This document shows positions 34,668 to 45,947 of a stretch of DNA of 64,000 nt, in pieces. Origin of the DNA: Astrocystis sublimbata (lineage: Eukaryota; Ascomycota; Sordariomycetes; Xylariales; Xylariaceae). The stretch lies in NCBI GenBank assembly GCA_022453515.1, contig JAJNNY010000006.1, forward strand, positions 310,001 through 374,000, written 5' to 3'. Both the position numbers and the translations under genes were made by a program. Numbering within the stretch: the first letter of the stretch is position 1; every line of letters begins with the position of its first letter. Below the pieces are notes generated by a model. The model was not told where the DNA came from. It worked only from the letters and a program-made list of their open reading frames with translations, and did no database searches.

Positions 34668-36252
34668 GGGTAGCAAGCGCATCAGCGAGCCTATCGATGT
34701 ATGTCAGACCGGCACACGGGGTTTCCCGATTATCTTCGACCTGTCCAATGACCAGACAACCACCATGCCACGTAACCCCTCTCTGCCATCATCTTTGGCA
34801 TAGCATTATTGAGCAATCTGATGAGAGTTTCGTGAGAATCATACTTTCTCGATGTACATAACATCTCAAATACATCATGAGTTCAGGATGGCCCAACAAC
34901 TCTTTGTCTAGCTATAAGATTTACTTACGTGTGGCACCCTCAATTTGGACCAGGGCACAGAATGCCCTGGCACTACTGCCTGCGTATCAAGACTGACCTA
35001 ATTCCCGTTATTGTGCTACCAAACCGCCACACAGCCAATGAACTGGGAAATGGCGTTGAACTAGGCGAACAATTGCCAGCTTGACACAAGCTCTCTGTAC
35101 TTGATACTGTGGTTGCAAAGAGTTTCACATTTGGTACTTGTTCACGTCGTCAAAAGAGAGCAGCCTTGAAAGGACACACTCATTGATGGGTTGAGGAGGG
35201 GGCTGGGGAGAAACGGCACTGGAATGGTAGTTCTAAAGCGCGTCTCGATCGCGCCAGGGTCGCGTCTCCTCAACGCGTAAAATTTTAATTGAACTCCACT
35301 TTCATAGCCAATAGTCTTACACGAAACTTGCACCGCGACCCACCCAGTCGGCGCACTACAACCCTGGGTCCATCTGGTCCGTGCACACCACACCTGGCAC
35401 CTGGGCAGAACGGTTTCAAGATTTCCGCCATCATAACTTGTTACTTGCATTTTGTTGAGATGAGATCATGCCATGCTACCCCTCGTACTTCGTACACATT
35501 GTCTTCCAGCCCAGACGGCTCTGGCCAGTCTATCTCTTTGCTAGTGACTACTCCCAGTCGTTCCTTCGTCAAACGTCCAACAGCATCTTGGCCAATGATA
35601 ATGTATGTCGCTCTACATAGATCGTTGGTCACCATCGGATGCGGCTGCCTAGGCGGTCTAGTTCACGGCATGCCGTGCCCGTTTGATCGACCAAGCTCCC
35701 GCCTGCGGCCTGGCCGGAAAGTGGGAAGCGGGGAGCTCCGGACACAGAAGCATTGAACTAACAGGCGGAAGTCGAATCCAATGGTGCCACGTTCGTTGGA
35801 GTTTCCCAGGAACCTCCAGGGTAAATTACGAGACGAGGGAAAGCTGAGCTGCAGGAGTCGGTCAAAGTGCCTCTCACTTATCAACCTGCCTGTGCTGAGA
35901 TGCAGCTCTGGCGGGGCCTCATCATTCAAACTACAGTGCGCATAAGAGCAAGTCGAGCTACTAATCACTGTAAGGTAGGCCGCACTGTCGTGCGAACTGT
36001 CAATCCTTGGATCAACCAATCAGATTACCTCTAGACTTCCTAATCGGGTAGCACGCAGATCAGTCGGAGATCTTGGATAACTAAAGCTCAAAGACCTAAC
36101 TTTGTAACAGCACCGTCTTTATCCAGCTTCTCAGGCTTGAGAAGATCACCCTTCCGATCCGGTCACGGTAGCAAATTTATTCTTGGATTGAGGTACGGAG
36201 CTGCCGGTTGTTGGTGAGAACGACTCATAAAAAGCTTCTGACTTCGAATATA

Positions 36253-36270
36253 TACCTAGGTACCTAGGTA
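36253..36270. repeat. Perfect tandem palindrome TACCTAGGTACCTAGGTA
   Basis: An 18-bp copy of the dispersed motif, with two overlapping TACCTAGGTA palindromes. Confidence 0.85.
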
Positions 36271-37147
36271 AGTAATTATCAATTACAATTTCACATAATC
36301 AGCATTGTAACCATGATTACTGCTTAAATCATCTATCTGTGCATACTTCTAATTTCAAGCCTTGTATAAAGCCATTGCTTACACCTCGAGTCAGTGTCTA
36401 TATGCAGTGGCTTCCGCCGCCCATCGGATTCCTTATTCTATCCCTCAATTCGCCGGCATGGTTGCCACCCGTGACACCCTTCCTGTATCACATTTCTCTT
36501 GCGAGCTGTTGTTGCAAGATCCTCAGTGACACAATTGTATATATGTGTGTAGCTTGAATCATCCGAAATTTCCCGATTGCCTGCTTGCAAATCTGTGACA
36601 GCTTCTATCATAGAACAGTGCGGCAAACAAGGTGAAACTAATAATTGTCGTGGTATGGATGGATGTGGGCGTTGATACACACTCACAGTTTGCTTCAAGA
36701 CATTGGTAGGTCTTGAGAAGCTCCCAACCAACAAAATCAAGCTTCCATAAGAACCAAGCTGAGAAATCTCAGATGGTCCTGTGACTTGCTCAACCTTCCA
36801 ATTTCAACAATATCAATATCAACTATCACATGATAAGAGTGCGAGGGTGAAATAGGTTAACACCACCACCAAGTGGCTTCTGAACCCGGTCGTCAACAGC
36901 TTTTAGGTATTTGATAAATATAACGATGCTCAATTATCAATGCACACTGACGGTAGATCAAGACCAAAATTATGGGGCAACGGGATTACTCGGTGTATCT
37001 TTGTGATGATGTTTGTGGCGCACAAGGCCTCGGCCTGTATAACAATAACACACCTATACAGAAAAAAATGCAGAAACTATTAAAATCTGTTACCCGTCAT
37101 TTTATCCTTAAATCTCAGATTTTGGTTATCTCCAACAACGCGCAAAT

Positions 37148-37952
37148 ATGAATTCTATACGTTTCGGAATCGTTCTTACCTCGTTCTTTGCCAATGCGTA
37201 TCTTGCCGCAGGCATCTCATCACATTGCCCCCAAGACCAACTATGTTTGACTTCATTCAAGCAATGCGATGATGATTGGGATGAAGCTTGTCGTCCGCCT
37301 CCAGGTCCATACCCGTGGCTGGCCTTGGACGACTCTGCACAACTCCCTGCACTCCTTGGGGGTACCAATTACACAATCTCTTGGGAGTTCGGGGCCAATG
37401 CACAGCTTGACATACCAGTGCGAATTCAATGGCTGATGGACTTTATAGTGTGGGAAAGGAGTAAGACCGTTTTTATTTCTTCGTAAACGTACCTAGTTTG
37501 TGAAGTTATTGACCCTGTGTTGTGCAGATACAACGGAGCTCGAGTACACATTCGATCCTGGGGAGATCCTCAGCTGTTTCCCAACACCTCAAGCGCCAAA
37601 CATGTTGCCTGCGGCGGCATGGTTCAATGCTAGTCAACAGAGCGCGAACATGTTCATCATTTCTCAACCAGGAGCTGCGGAGATGGGCAGTTCATTCCCA
37701 CTGGCCCTGTCGCAACACTTCACCGTGCTGCCACGTGTTGTCAAAGACTACGTGGACACTCAGACTGCGATAAGTCGTCAAATCGAATACAACAAGTGGA
37801 AGATGGGTGTGAGTATCGGACTGGGTATCGGAATCCCAGTGTTGGTCATTGCAACAACTCTCGGTATCCTAGCGGCAGCGAAGAGGCAATCGAAAGACCA
37901 GGTAGATGAAGGTGTTGTTGAAACCGCCCACAACGAAGGGGCGATATTCTAG
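37148..37952 (+). CDS. Single-pass cell-surface membrane protein, unknown function
   Basis: Exons 37148-37460 and 37528-37952 (67-bp intron, donor GTAAGA, acceptor GCAG) give 245 residues. The start MNSIRFGIVLTSFFANAYLAA is a signal peptide. The outer part, about 175 residues, has five cysteines (HCPQDQLCLTSFKQC, EACRPPP and LSCFPTP) and N-glycosylation sequons (NYTIS, NTT, NAS). One membrane helix (about 198-222, GVSIGLGIGIPVLVIATTLG) is followed by KRQSKDQ and a short acidic cytoplasmic tail. This type I layout is common in fungal surface proteins and Mid2/WSC-like sensors, but the Ser/Thr-rich stalk typical of those is missing. I do not recognise the ectodomain. It is alone in an AT-rich, gene-poor stretch. 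Confidence 0.75.
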
Positions 37953-40138
37953 GTCGAAGATAGAGTGAAAAGATGAAACAAGCAGAGAACAGGAAGGGAA
38001 CCAATCAAATTAGATCCCAGTATTCCGAAAGCAAACTTTGATTTATTGGTTAATACGAAGATCTTGTACTGGCAAACCTGATAGCCCCGGATAAATCCCA
38101 GGTTGAGAAAACCCGCGTTCTCTAGGAATCGCCAAAAATTACAGAAATACTAAAACTTGTAAAGTGATAAGTGGGCAGTTCCTAGAACCCAAAAGGAAAA
38201 TGATTGTTGGTAATACATCAAAGCCCGGCGAGAGATCGGTTACAGGTGTCAACGGTTACAGTGGGTGTGGGCTATAAAGGCTGAAAGGATTGCATCTTTG
38301 GCATTATGGACAACATTAATTATATGCTGGAGATGCTTGACGTATTATGGCAAGCATTCCAATGCTTGGTTTATCCTTTATTGCAATAGGAAATCCGAAA
38401 CATTGCTCTCTATATTTGCTCATATATATGTAAACCTGTGAGTAAGTAGTAACTGAATTGAGTTGACAAGCCCGGTACGATGTGAAATTGTCAGATGGCC
38501 TGGATTGTCCATATTATTTACTGTTCGGTATGGCTAATAATTCTCTCGAAATAATCAGCAATCAAATAAGGGGCATGGATTTCGCAATCTCAATCAACGG
38601 CTCAATTTTCAGTACATGTAATAACTAACACCTTGTGCTAATATTGCTAGTGCATTTGGTGTGGGCTTTGTATTCTAACCTAGCCTTCTCAAGGAAATGT
38701 GTCGAGAGACTAACACTGGTCTTTGAAAATAAGGAAAGGGGTTTGCATAGGAGTAACAAGATTTGTAAGATGAAGCATATATAAATGGAAAACAACTAAG
38801 ACACTGTCCCTTAAAGAGGTTAATTTCTTAGGAACAATGAAAGTGGTCAGTGAAACTGAGTGTTATTATGATGGGATCCACAAAATCATTAGATAATATA
38901 TTGTTATATTAGTCACAGGTTATATAGTTGACTTGAACTGTTGCTGGGAAATCAAATATGAACCTGCTTGATCTATACATGTGCTGCGAGAGACTTTTCA
39001 AGGTGGATGTCTTATAATAACTGTACCTAGATTCTAGTTTCGAATGACTGCAAATAAGTGATAACAGTGATATTCACCATGCTTAACAGAAGCAGTGCTA
39101 TATTATTCTCATATAAACAACCTTTGAGGCGTCAGTCCTCACAATAGGCACTCCTTGCTCTAAGTGTCTGCAAACAAGACATGCCTTTTATTGACACTAT
39201 AGTCATCTATTGACTCATGTGGTGTCCTATGATATGTGATGACATGTTCCCATGGTGCAATAGAAGTGTTGTATAGTCCTTCAAATACCATGTATGCGCA
39301 ACTTTAAAAGGGATTTTGCAACCAAGATGTCGTACCAACTCCCCAGCTACATTTTGCAATAGCACATGACTCTCTGATTGCTATATGCTGTCTTGAAGAA
39401 AATGAGAGTGATATTGTGCATTGTCTGTGAGCTTTTACAAGCCGCCTGTTCCCTGGGTTGAAGGCATGGAGTTACACACTTGCACTGCACTGTACATCAG
39501 TTAAACATATGGATCATGCCTAGAGTAGATGTGCTGGTAGCTTCTATAGACACTTGATTGCTCGCACGCATAGTCTCCATAGGCGCATATCTTACGCGAG
39601 TACTGAAGGGGCTAATTGTTGCCAAGTGTCACATTGGGCATAATCGCATACCTTGCCGGCGCAGCCGCATGCGGCTGTTCTTGCACTAGGCACACTTTCT
39701 GAGCCTGGATTTTGCTGGACCATGAGCAAATTGGGCCGGGCCTTTGGCTTTCAGTGAATGTTCGTGAGCCACTTCCTTATTCCGCAGAGATGCAGACCAG
39801 ACCACAAACCTATCCAGTTGGTCTATTGTTTTCTTGCTCACGCTCTTTCATGTCCGGCTCGTCGAGATAGCACCTTGGTTTTCACACACAGTTTGCAGCC
39901 TCTGTCTGCCCTCGCAGCACAGTTACCTCAGTCAAATCCATTGCCAGATCAACCGCACTGCCCAGGCCTTCCCCTCGCCTCTCAGCCGCTACGGCTGGAG
40001 TCCAGACCTCATCTTCATCTTTGTGGGTTCTATCAACTAGCATATGGATCTGATCCTCTTCGCTAACAAGTATCCAATGGCTTCCCTGAGTACCAGTCTA
40101 CTTTGGCTCAACATCTTGGGTGGCTATCTGAACAAGCA
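37953..40138. other. AT-rich gene desert, 2.2 kb
   Basis: From about 37980 to 39700 no frame of note exists on either strand and base composition is clearly more AT-rich than in neighbouring genes. It could be decayed repeat DNA, a long untranslated region or noncoding RNA. From 39750 it becomes the upstream region of the next gene. Confidence 0.55.
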
Positions 40139-41164
40139 ATGTCTTCCAGACAACTTAGACCCCGGGCTACTGGGCAGCTTGCCAATCCTGGCGAGGCCGG
40201 CCCTGCCAATAACAACACCGCTGCTAGTGGTTATACCGAGCAGCATGTTGAATATGAAAGTTCACAAAATCGAAGCATGAAGTGCCAGGTTTGCAAAGAG
40301 CGGTGTCTAACGTCAATAAACACTTGCCTCAAGTGCAGATTTCGCACTTGTGCTGAGTGCCATGTTCAGCGCCGATACGATAGCCAGCACGTCCTCAAGG
40401 ACCTAGACTTGGATTGGTCCTGGTGGGAAAAAGTGGGAGACTCTTGGACGCAGAGAAACCCGGAAGATTCTGGAAAGATCGGACGCGCCGAAGAGGAGAA
40501 TAGTCGTAAGTAAAGCTCATGCTTGTAGAATTAAATCAAGAAGTAATTGTTGACAAGAGTATGGGGCATATCAGGTATTCCAGAGGCCACAGCTGGCGAG
40601 GTCACAGCCAATGATCGTTCTCCATCCCGTGTCCGATACGCCTCGAGCAATGTTTCAGTTCATGAGCAACCGAACGCAATTGAAGAGGCTCCCATAGCCA
40701 CGGGTTCTGAAGCCAACCCTGCCACCGAGTTGACCAAAGAAGTAAACTGGAACGCGGAGGAATATCCTGTCGCTGACCCTGACCTATTCATCCAAACACT
40801 TATGGATGGAGGAAAGTATACCGTAGAGGTCTCTATCAGCTCGTCCAAGGACAAGGCCTCGTCGGTATCCAGAAAGATCGAGAGCGCAGAAGCGGCTCTG
40901 GAGCAGGATCAATGGGTTGCCGACAACCCGCAAAGATTCAAGCTTGAATTCGAGTGGATCGACAAGCTTGTCGGAGCATGGCTTGAGGATGCGCAGCTCC
41001 AAGACTCGAAAGAATCAGAGGGACCAGGAGAAGCTGTCAAGGCACTTACAGCCTCTATCACCTTGCAGGCCATGCAATCTGGTCTGAATCCAGGGGCCTT
41101 CTGGTTCATCTGGTCTGAGGGCATGCAAGCAGCAGGGCTTATGAGTTGCAGTTCCAATGAGTGA
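40139..41164 (+). CDS. Cys-rich finger protein, unknown function
   Basis: Exons 40139-40505 and 40575-41164 join across a 69-bp phase-1 intron to 318 residues. The start is the first in-frame ATG (MSSRQLRPRATGQL). At about residues 47-82 a cluster MKCQVCKERC, NTCLKC, RTCAECHVQRRYDSQH arranges Cys pairs CxxC, CxxC, CxxC with a terminal His, suggesting a small zinc-binding finger of B-box or treble-clef type. The rest is acidic and contains KYTVEVSISSSKDKASS, then a helical C-terminal part (FKLEFEWIDKLVGAWLEDA, and ITLQAMQSGLNPGAFWFIW). No catalytic motif is present. It stands first of three plus-strand genes with short gaps (about 0.5 kb), so shared regulation is possible but not shown. Confidence 0.7.
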
Positions 41165-41674
41165 TTTCTAGCGGGGTTCTGACAGGGCCTGACCCCCGAG
41201 TTAGAGCGATTGTACGATTGGTGGAGCGAGTCCGGAACGGTTGCCGTAACGTGGCGGCGGGTAGATATGGGGATTCGAGAAAAGGGATCTCCGTCTAGGA
41301 TGGGAAAGTGACGTATTCGCTGTCACTTGCCGACGTCAGAAACGTCCATAATGGGACATATACTGGGTAGAAGGGAGCAGTGGCCTGGCCAGTCAAAAGC
41401 TGTCCCCTGATTTCGGTGCTGTTCCGGCCCCTTTCACGCATCCTATTGGCCAGGCATCACGGCCTTTGACGCCTTCCCCTTCGCTCAGTCAACCGTCAGT
41501 GTTGCTCATGGCATGAGTTGGGTGCGAGGCATGTGTGGCGTACGACGTTCCGTAGTAATAAATATAAAGATGCGTTCTATTTCTTTTCTCAAGGTTGTCT
41601 AGTTTGAACATCTACCAAGACGCTAGTCGACTGCGGTGATTTGATTGTCCGCAAGATCGCGACTGATCAGTACC
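41165..41674. promoter_or_regulatory. Intergenic with TATA-like sequence
   Basis: A 510-bp gap; TATAAA at 41563-41568 lies about 107 bp upstream of the next ATG. Nothing else was recognised. Confidence 0.4.
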
Positions 41675-42389
41675 ATGACTTTAAACACCGACGCTTTCTG
41701 GGGTAGCTTGGAGCCTGATGGGATTCGCTGCTACATGCCTACAATCCTAGGCCCACTGGACGATGTCAATGAGTGGGACGGCTTCTTTGACTTTAATGAA
41801 AGCGTGCGTTCTATTTCAGCACCCTCTTCCAGGGCAATGTAGCGAGATTAGGAACTTACTATTGACCAAGCCATAGATTCACCCGAATAGTTCATTCGAA
41901 CCGCTGCGAGAGCAACTGCAGTATCCTCGCGAGCCTCCCAATGAATGGCTTGAAAGCTTCAAAGGGGCCCAAGACGGACGTGACCAAGCATCATCTGTTG
42001 GCTTTTCGATCGCACCGATACCTCAAGGCCACGAGCAAGACTTCCACACGACCAGCGACATAAACTCCATGCAGTGCGGATTAGACGAACCCAGCTTCGT
42101 CCATCATCAGTACTATCCAGATGAAGGTTCCTCGAGAGATGAAGCGCCAGCTTGCGCCCGCGATAAAGACGAATGCGTCACACCAACGCCCACGAGACAG
42201 TCATGTTCAGATGACAGGTCAAGGGCTGAACCTCAAGATTGGGCTCCGACTCAATACAAAGACAATCAAAATTCGCTTGGCGGGCGCGATTTACAGTGTA
42301 CAGTGGAAAGCCTGAAAGAACTGGAACAAAACCTAAGAGCCGACACCAAGCGACGCATATCTCAGGTCGAGAAGAGCCTTCCGGGATGA
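41675..42389 (+). CDS. Short acidic protein, unknown function
   Basis: Exon 1 41675-41803 and exon 2 41877-42389, with donor GTGCGT and acceptor CATAG, phase 0, give 213 residues. It begins MTLNTDAFWGSLEPDGIRC and contains NEWDGFFDFNES across the exon end, then a hydrophilic low-complexity body with a C-terminal helix-like segment (TVESLKELEQNLRADTKRR) that could be a short coiled coil. There is no signal peptide or membrane segment. The donor is weaker than others in the window; without splicing the frame would end after 65 codons at TAG 41840. I do not recognise a family. Confidence 0.55.
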
Positions 42390-42891
42390 GAACGAGTTGT
42401 CCGTAGGGCTCATTTCAGTTTCAAAATACCTTCATGATCTAGCATTAGCATCTCCTAAATCAAGATAGTCGTCACCAAATATATCCTCTTAACGCGACAC
42501 ACACAACTTGGTGCACCAATGCGGTCACCCAGGAGATGCTCGATCTTCGATCAGACGTCTAGACGTCTTAATGGCCGAGAGTCGAAATTCCCATCCATTC
42601 GACAAGCTACATACAATGCCTGCCCTGTGTCTCATCCCAAGTAGGCATGACGTCTGGGGGACACAGTGGGACTCAAGCATGAAATAATTATTAGTACTGG
42701 CAACACGAGCTCGACGAGTAGGCGGGCCAAAGGTCAATCTTCTGGCACCCTTCGTCAAAACCACATGTGCAAGCTTATTACCTACCCCGAATTGATGCAA
42801 CCCTTCAGAACCAAGCTCGGTCTTTGCTTTGCTACAAGACCAGTCTCTGCACAACCCATTTCGAAACATCAGCCTCACAACACTGCAATCC
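42390..42891. other. Intergenic, 0.5 kb
   Basis: Upstream region of the 2EXR gene. No motif recognised. Confidence 0.4.
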
Positions 42892-44160
42892 ATGACCACC
42901 ATGGCGATAGAGTATCTGCCATCAAACCTGCAGATCTTCGATCCCACCCCACCTCTCAGCGACCCAGGACTCTCTAGCTTTCCCCTGTTCGCTCAGCTGC
43001 CGCCTGAACTTCGCCAAATGATATGGCGACACTCCCTTCAGCAAACCCGGATGCTTACGCTATTGCTGAGAAGCCATTACCTTATGGACTTGTTTTTATC
43101 ACACAAGGTAGAAAGTCCGTTGCCATCCGTCAGCCAAGGTGGGCCATGCGCCGTGGTGATAGGGTCGAGCTGCCGAGTTCTAAGCAAGCTACTCCGAGTG
43201 AGCAGCGAAGCGAGAGAGACTGCCTTATTGTTCTACCGTGTGCATATCCCTTGCAGAATGGTCAGGAAAGATGATAAACACCTAATAGGAAGTGAGGAAG
43301 GCATGCTCTACATAAATCCCGAATTCGATTTTGTGCGATTGAAGTCAGAGGGTAGCAAAGATGATGCAATGCTTATGACTCCGTCCTTCATCCACTACGT
43401 CAAAGTTGTGATGGACCCTCGCCGAGTTGGTATTCTCAACCTCGCCATAGACCGCAACCAGCTCAACATCCTATCCTCTACAACATCTCGGGATATCGAT
43501 CCTCATGTGAGGAAGTCAGTGACCGATACACTGCGAAATCTTCGACGAGTCTTCCTCCTCCATATCGAAAGACTAGGTCGCACGATTCCAAGCACGCAAA
43601 GGATGCATAAACCGCCCGGCCATAGTATTAACCGTTCCTATCCACTTATGGCAGCAAGTTCGTCCTTCCAGTGCATCCCTCGCGATCCACGCGCCGTGGA
43701 CTTGGATCTGAAACTGGTCTATATGGGCCGACCGGCACGAAAAATGTTGGAAATGTGGCAAAACGCACTTGCAAATTGGGAGGTGTCGGCAGCGCCAGGG
43801 AATCCAGGCACGACAACGCCGACGGACATTCGCCATCTTGTCGCATGCCAGCCGATGAACAGTGGCTATCGCGCTCGCGATCGTAAGAGTGCACAAGCTT
43901 TGCTGAAAGCCGAAGATCAACGTCATGCGGATAACGGCTACCCTGACTGGTATTCGTCTACAGATGCGTGGGGTCCCGCTAATACTGCGGGCTTGAGGAA
44001 TGAACAATTGGAAGAGTATACGAATGTAAGACCTGCTTTTGGGTTCTGGCTATTCCCAGTCGAAGCTGTATCTTCAGACGAGTCCGATTGGCGTGAGGAG
44101 TTCAACTTGGTGGACTTCACACACCATTGGCCTCAGCTTTGCCTGTGGGATCTGAACTAA
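42892..44160 (+). CDS. 2EXR-domain protein
   Basis: A single exon of 422 residues. Near the N-terminus SSFPLFAQLPPELRQMIWRH is the signature of the 2EXR domain (FxxFxxLPxELRxxIW), an abundant fungal module of unknown molecular role. The region after it holds LLRVSSEARETALLFYRVHI and MLYINPEFDFVRL, which are also usual for these proteins (a later part of the fold with VNKESR-like and NPxxD-like blocks). The start is the first in-frame ATG (MTTMAIEYLPSNL); upstream in-frame codons lack ATG. It converges with the SDR gene. The family is expanded in many filamentous fungi; no activity is established. Confidence 0.85.
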   Translation: MTTMAIEYLPSNLQIFDPTPPLSDPGLSSFPLFAQLPPELRQMIWRHSLQQTRMLTLLLRSHYLMDLFLSHKVESPLPSVSQGGPCAVVIGSSCRVLSKLLRVSSEARETALLFYRVHIPCRMVRKDDKHLIGSEEGMLYINPEFDFVRLKSEGSKDDAMLMTPSFIHYVKVVMDPRRVGILNLAIDRNQLNILSSTTSRDIDPHVRKSVTDTLRNLRRVFLLHIERLGRTIPSTQRMHKPPGHSINRSYPLMAASSSFQCIPRDPRAVDLDLKLVYMGRPARKMLEMWQNALANWEVSAAPGNPGTTTPTDIRHLVACQPMNSGYRARDRKSAQALLKAEDQRHADNGYPDWYSSTDAWGPANTAGLRNEQLEEYTNVRPAFGFWLFPVEAVSSDESDWREEFNLVDFTHHWPQLCLWDLN

Positions 44161-44396
44161 GGTCGAAGGATAATGGACGCAGTGTCCACAAAGTGAGTAA
44201 ATATGGTACCTTCTTATGCTGATTCATGACTAAATCGATTATTACGACTAAATCAACAACAAATATTCTCAGAGGGCATGCTATTCCCTCTAAAATTGGA
44301 AAGCTCGTCTTCGTCATTCCATGCTCGTGATTTGAACAAGCGAAGAAGTGCTGAACTGCAATATTATCTCTACCTTGATCTCTGTTGTGGGCCTTC

Positions 44397-45191
44397 TCAT
44401 GTCTCAGGCACAGCGACAGCAGTGACGTCCTCCAGCTTCCTTAACAACGCATTCTGAGCTTTCTCATCATAGGCGTCCTTCACTGCCTTGACCGGATCCC
44501 TCTTCCCATTTTCCCAGAAACACGCGTTCTTGCCGTTGGCCTCGCCACTGCCCTCGGCAAGCATGACATACAGTCTTTCGCTCTCTTGGATGTTGCCAGG
44601 CGCGCCAGCCCCGCCCATCTTCGTTGGGACCCAGCCCGGATCGACAGAGTGAGTGGTGACACCGCTGGAAGCGAAGCGTCGGGCAAAGATGAAGCCGAAC
44701 ATGGTGTTATACAGCTTCGTATCGGCATATGCACTGCTGTCCCTGAAGCGGCCCTGCTGGTGGCGGTCTTTCCACCCGAAGTCGTCCAGGTTCACCGACC
44801 CGCCCCAGTGGCTGTCGGAGCTCGCGTAGATCAGACGTTTGGGGAGCGGTGCAAGACAGGTCAGGATGTAAGGGGCTAGGACATTGACGGCGAAGACAGC
44901 CGGGTACCCTTCGGCTTGCGCGCGGTAGGGTCCGAGATAGAGCCCGGCATTGTGAAAGATGCAGTCCATGGGCTCGAGCTTCGAGAGCGAGGCAGCCAGA
45001 GCCTTGGTCTCGTCCATGGATGTGAGGTCGGCTAGGAGGACATCTGCTGCGCCTGGGCAGGCATTCCGGGCGTCGTTGGCTCTTTGGGCATTCCGAGCAT
45101 GTAGATAGACTGTGTGGCCGTTGGAGACAAGCTTCTTAGCTGCGCGGAGGCCGAGCCCGTCGGAGGATCCGGTGATGAAGATACGCGCCAT
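44397..45191 (-). CDS. Short-chain dehydrogenase/reductase
   Basis: A single-exon NAD(P)-dependent oxidoreductase of 264 residues. The Rossmann nucleotide motif TGSSDGLG is at residues 7-14, the structural HNAG at about 88, the catalytic Ser in YASSDSHWGG and the active-site AYADTK (Tyr-x3-Lys). The post-active-site segment VDPGWVPTKMGG is typical of the WW-domain oxidoreductase/retinol-dehydrogenase-like branch of classical SDRs. The His residues near the Arg (LHARNAQR) at the end of strand 2 suggest NADP preference. The substrate is unknown. It converges with the 2EXR gene across a 236-bp gap; nothing suggests a pathway with neighbours. Confidence 0.92.
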   Translation of the reverse strand: MARIFITGSSDGLGLRAAKKLVSNGHTVYLHARNAQRANDARNACPGAADVLLADLTSMDETKALAASLSKLEPMDCIFHNAGLYLGPYRAQAEGYPAVFAVNVLAPYILTCLAPLPKRLIYASSDSHWGGSVNLDDFGWKDRHQQGRFRDSSAYADTKLYNTMFGFIFARRFASSGVTTHSVDPGWVPTKMGGAGAPGNIQESERLYVMLAEGSGEANGKNACFWENGKRDPVKAVKDAYDEKAQNALLRKLEDVTAVAVPET

Positions 45192-45947
45192 TTTGTTTGA
45201 ATATCGAAAGTACTATCAGAAGGCTATAGAGACTGAGCACATACCAAGGTTATACTAAGCTAAGTAAGTACCTATACATGATGCAGTCCAATTGAAATAA
45301 GAGGGCGGTTCCCAACATATGTGGAAACCCCATTGACGTAATAAACGTACATAATCCGGTACGTGTTCCTCGGTGGTCTTGCTACGGTGTTATAGAGTCG
45401 TAAATTTTTTGGTAATTCTTTGGATAAGTAATTACCTTGGGTGCCTGGTATGCTTACTCAAGTAATTTGTTGCGACAATTTAGCTATTAAACATGAATGA
45501 TACGAAGAACTCGGGGAGTGTGGCGGAACAGGCTTGCCATCTACATAATCTACATATCATGAATAAGATTATCACTTTTTGGGGCTAAGCTATTCACGGA
45601 TGGCCCCACACCAGCTGTGGCCTATTATAAGAAGGTTGTCTGTCGAGCTGTCTGCCGACATGGAGGCCCCACGTAGGAGGTATATGGCGGGGTTGTGCGG
45701 GGTTGCGTCATAACTGAAAGCTGCCCTGGACACCGGGCTGGGCGCGTGGACACCTGGACGCGTAAATTCATTCCCTTATACATGTACCCAAAGAAGTACC
45801 TACCTACCTCTAAGTACCTACCTACATGTACCTAGGGGCCTACCTAAGTGTTTACTAAAACAGCCTGAAAATACATTTTGACTCTTCATCCATTCCTCAA
45901 CATAGATAGATCACCCATCGTTCCCTCGACGTTACCCACTCACAACC
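45192..45947. other. Divergent intergenic region, 0.76 kb, with motif array
   Basis: Holds the promoters of the SDR and UCH genes. About 45796-45849 is a run of TACCTACCT and TACCTAGG units, part of the dispersed motif family, about 100 bp upstream of the UCH start. Confidence 0.6.
45796..45849. repeat. TACCTACC/TACCTAGG motif array
   Basis: Several direct and inverted copies of the dispersed motif within 54 bp, close upstream of the UCH coding region. Confidence 0.75.

Larger units (their letters stand above)
33005..37147. other. Gene-poor region, 4.1 kb
   Basis: No gene supported. Contents include imperfect AGAGCCACT repeats at about 33465-33500, TACCTAGGTA motifs (33735-33750, 33906-33938, 36253-36270), and a 13-bp tandem duplication at 34642-34667. 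Frames at 35289-35756 (plus) and 35663-36019 (minus) overlap, lack features of real proteins and are left out. The final kilobase is AT-rich. Confidence 0.5.

Noticed and set aside
35289..36019. Overlapping frames on both strands, 155 and 118 codons
   Set aside because: The plus frame begins at a non-ATG codon; composition and lack of motifs suggest chance.
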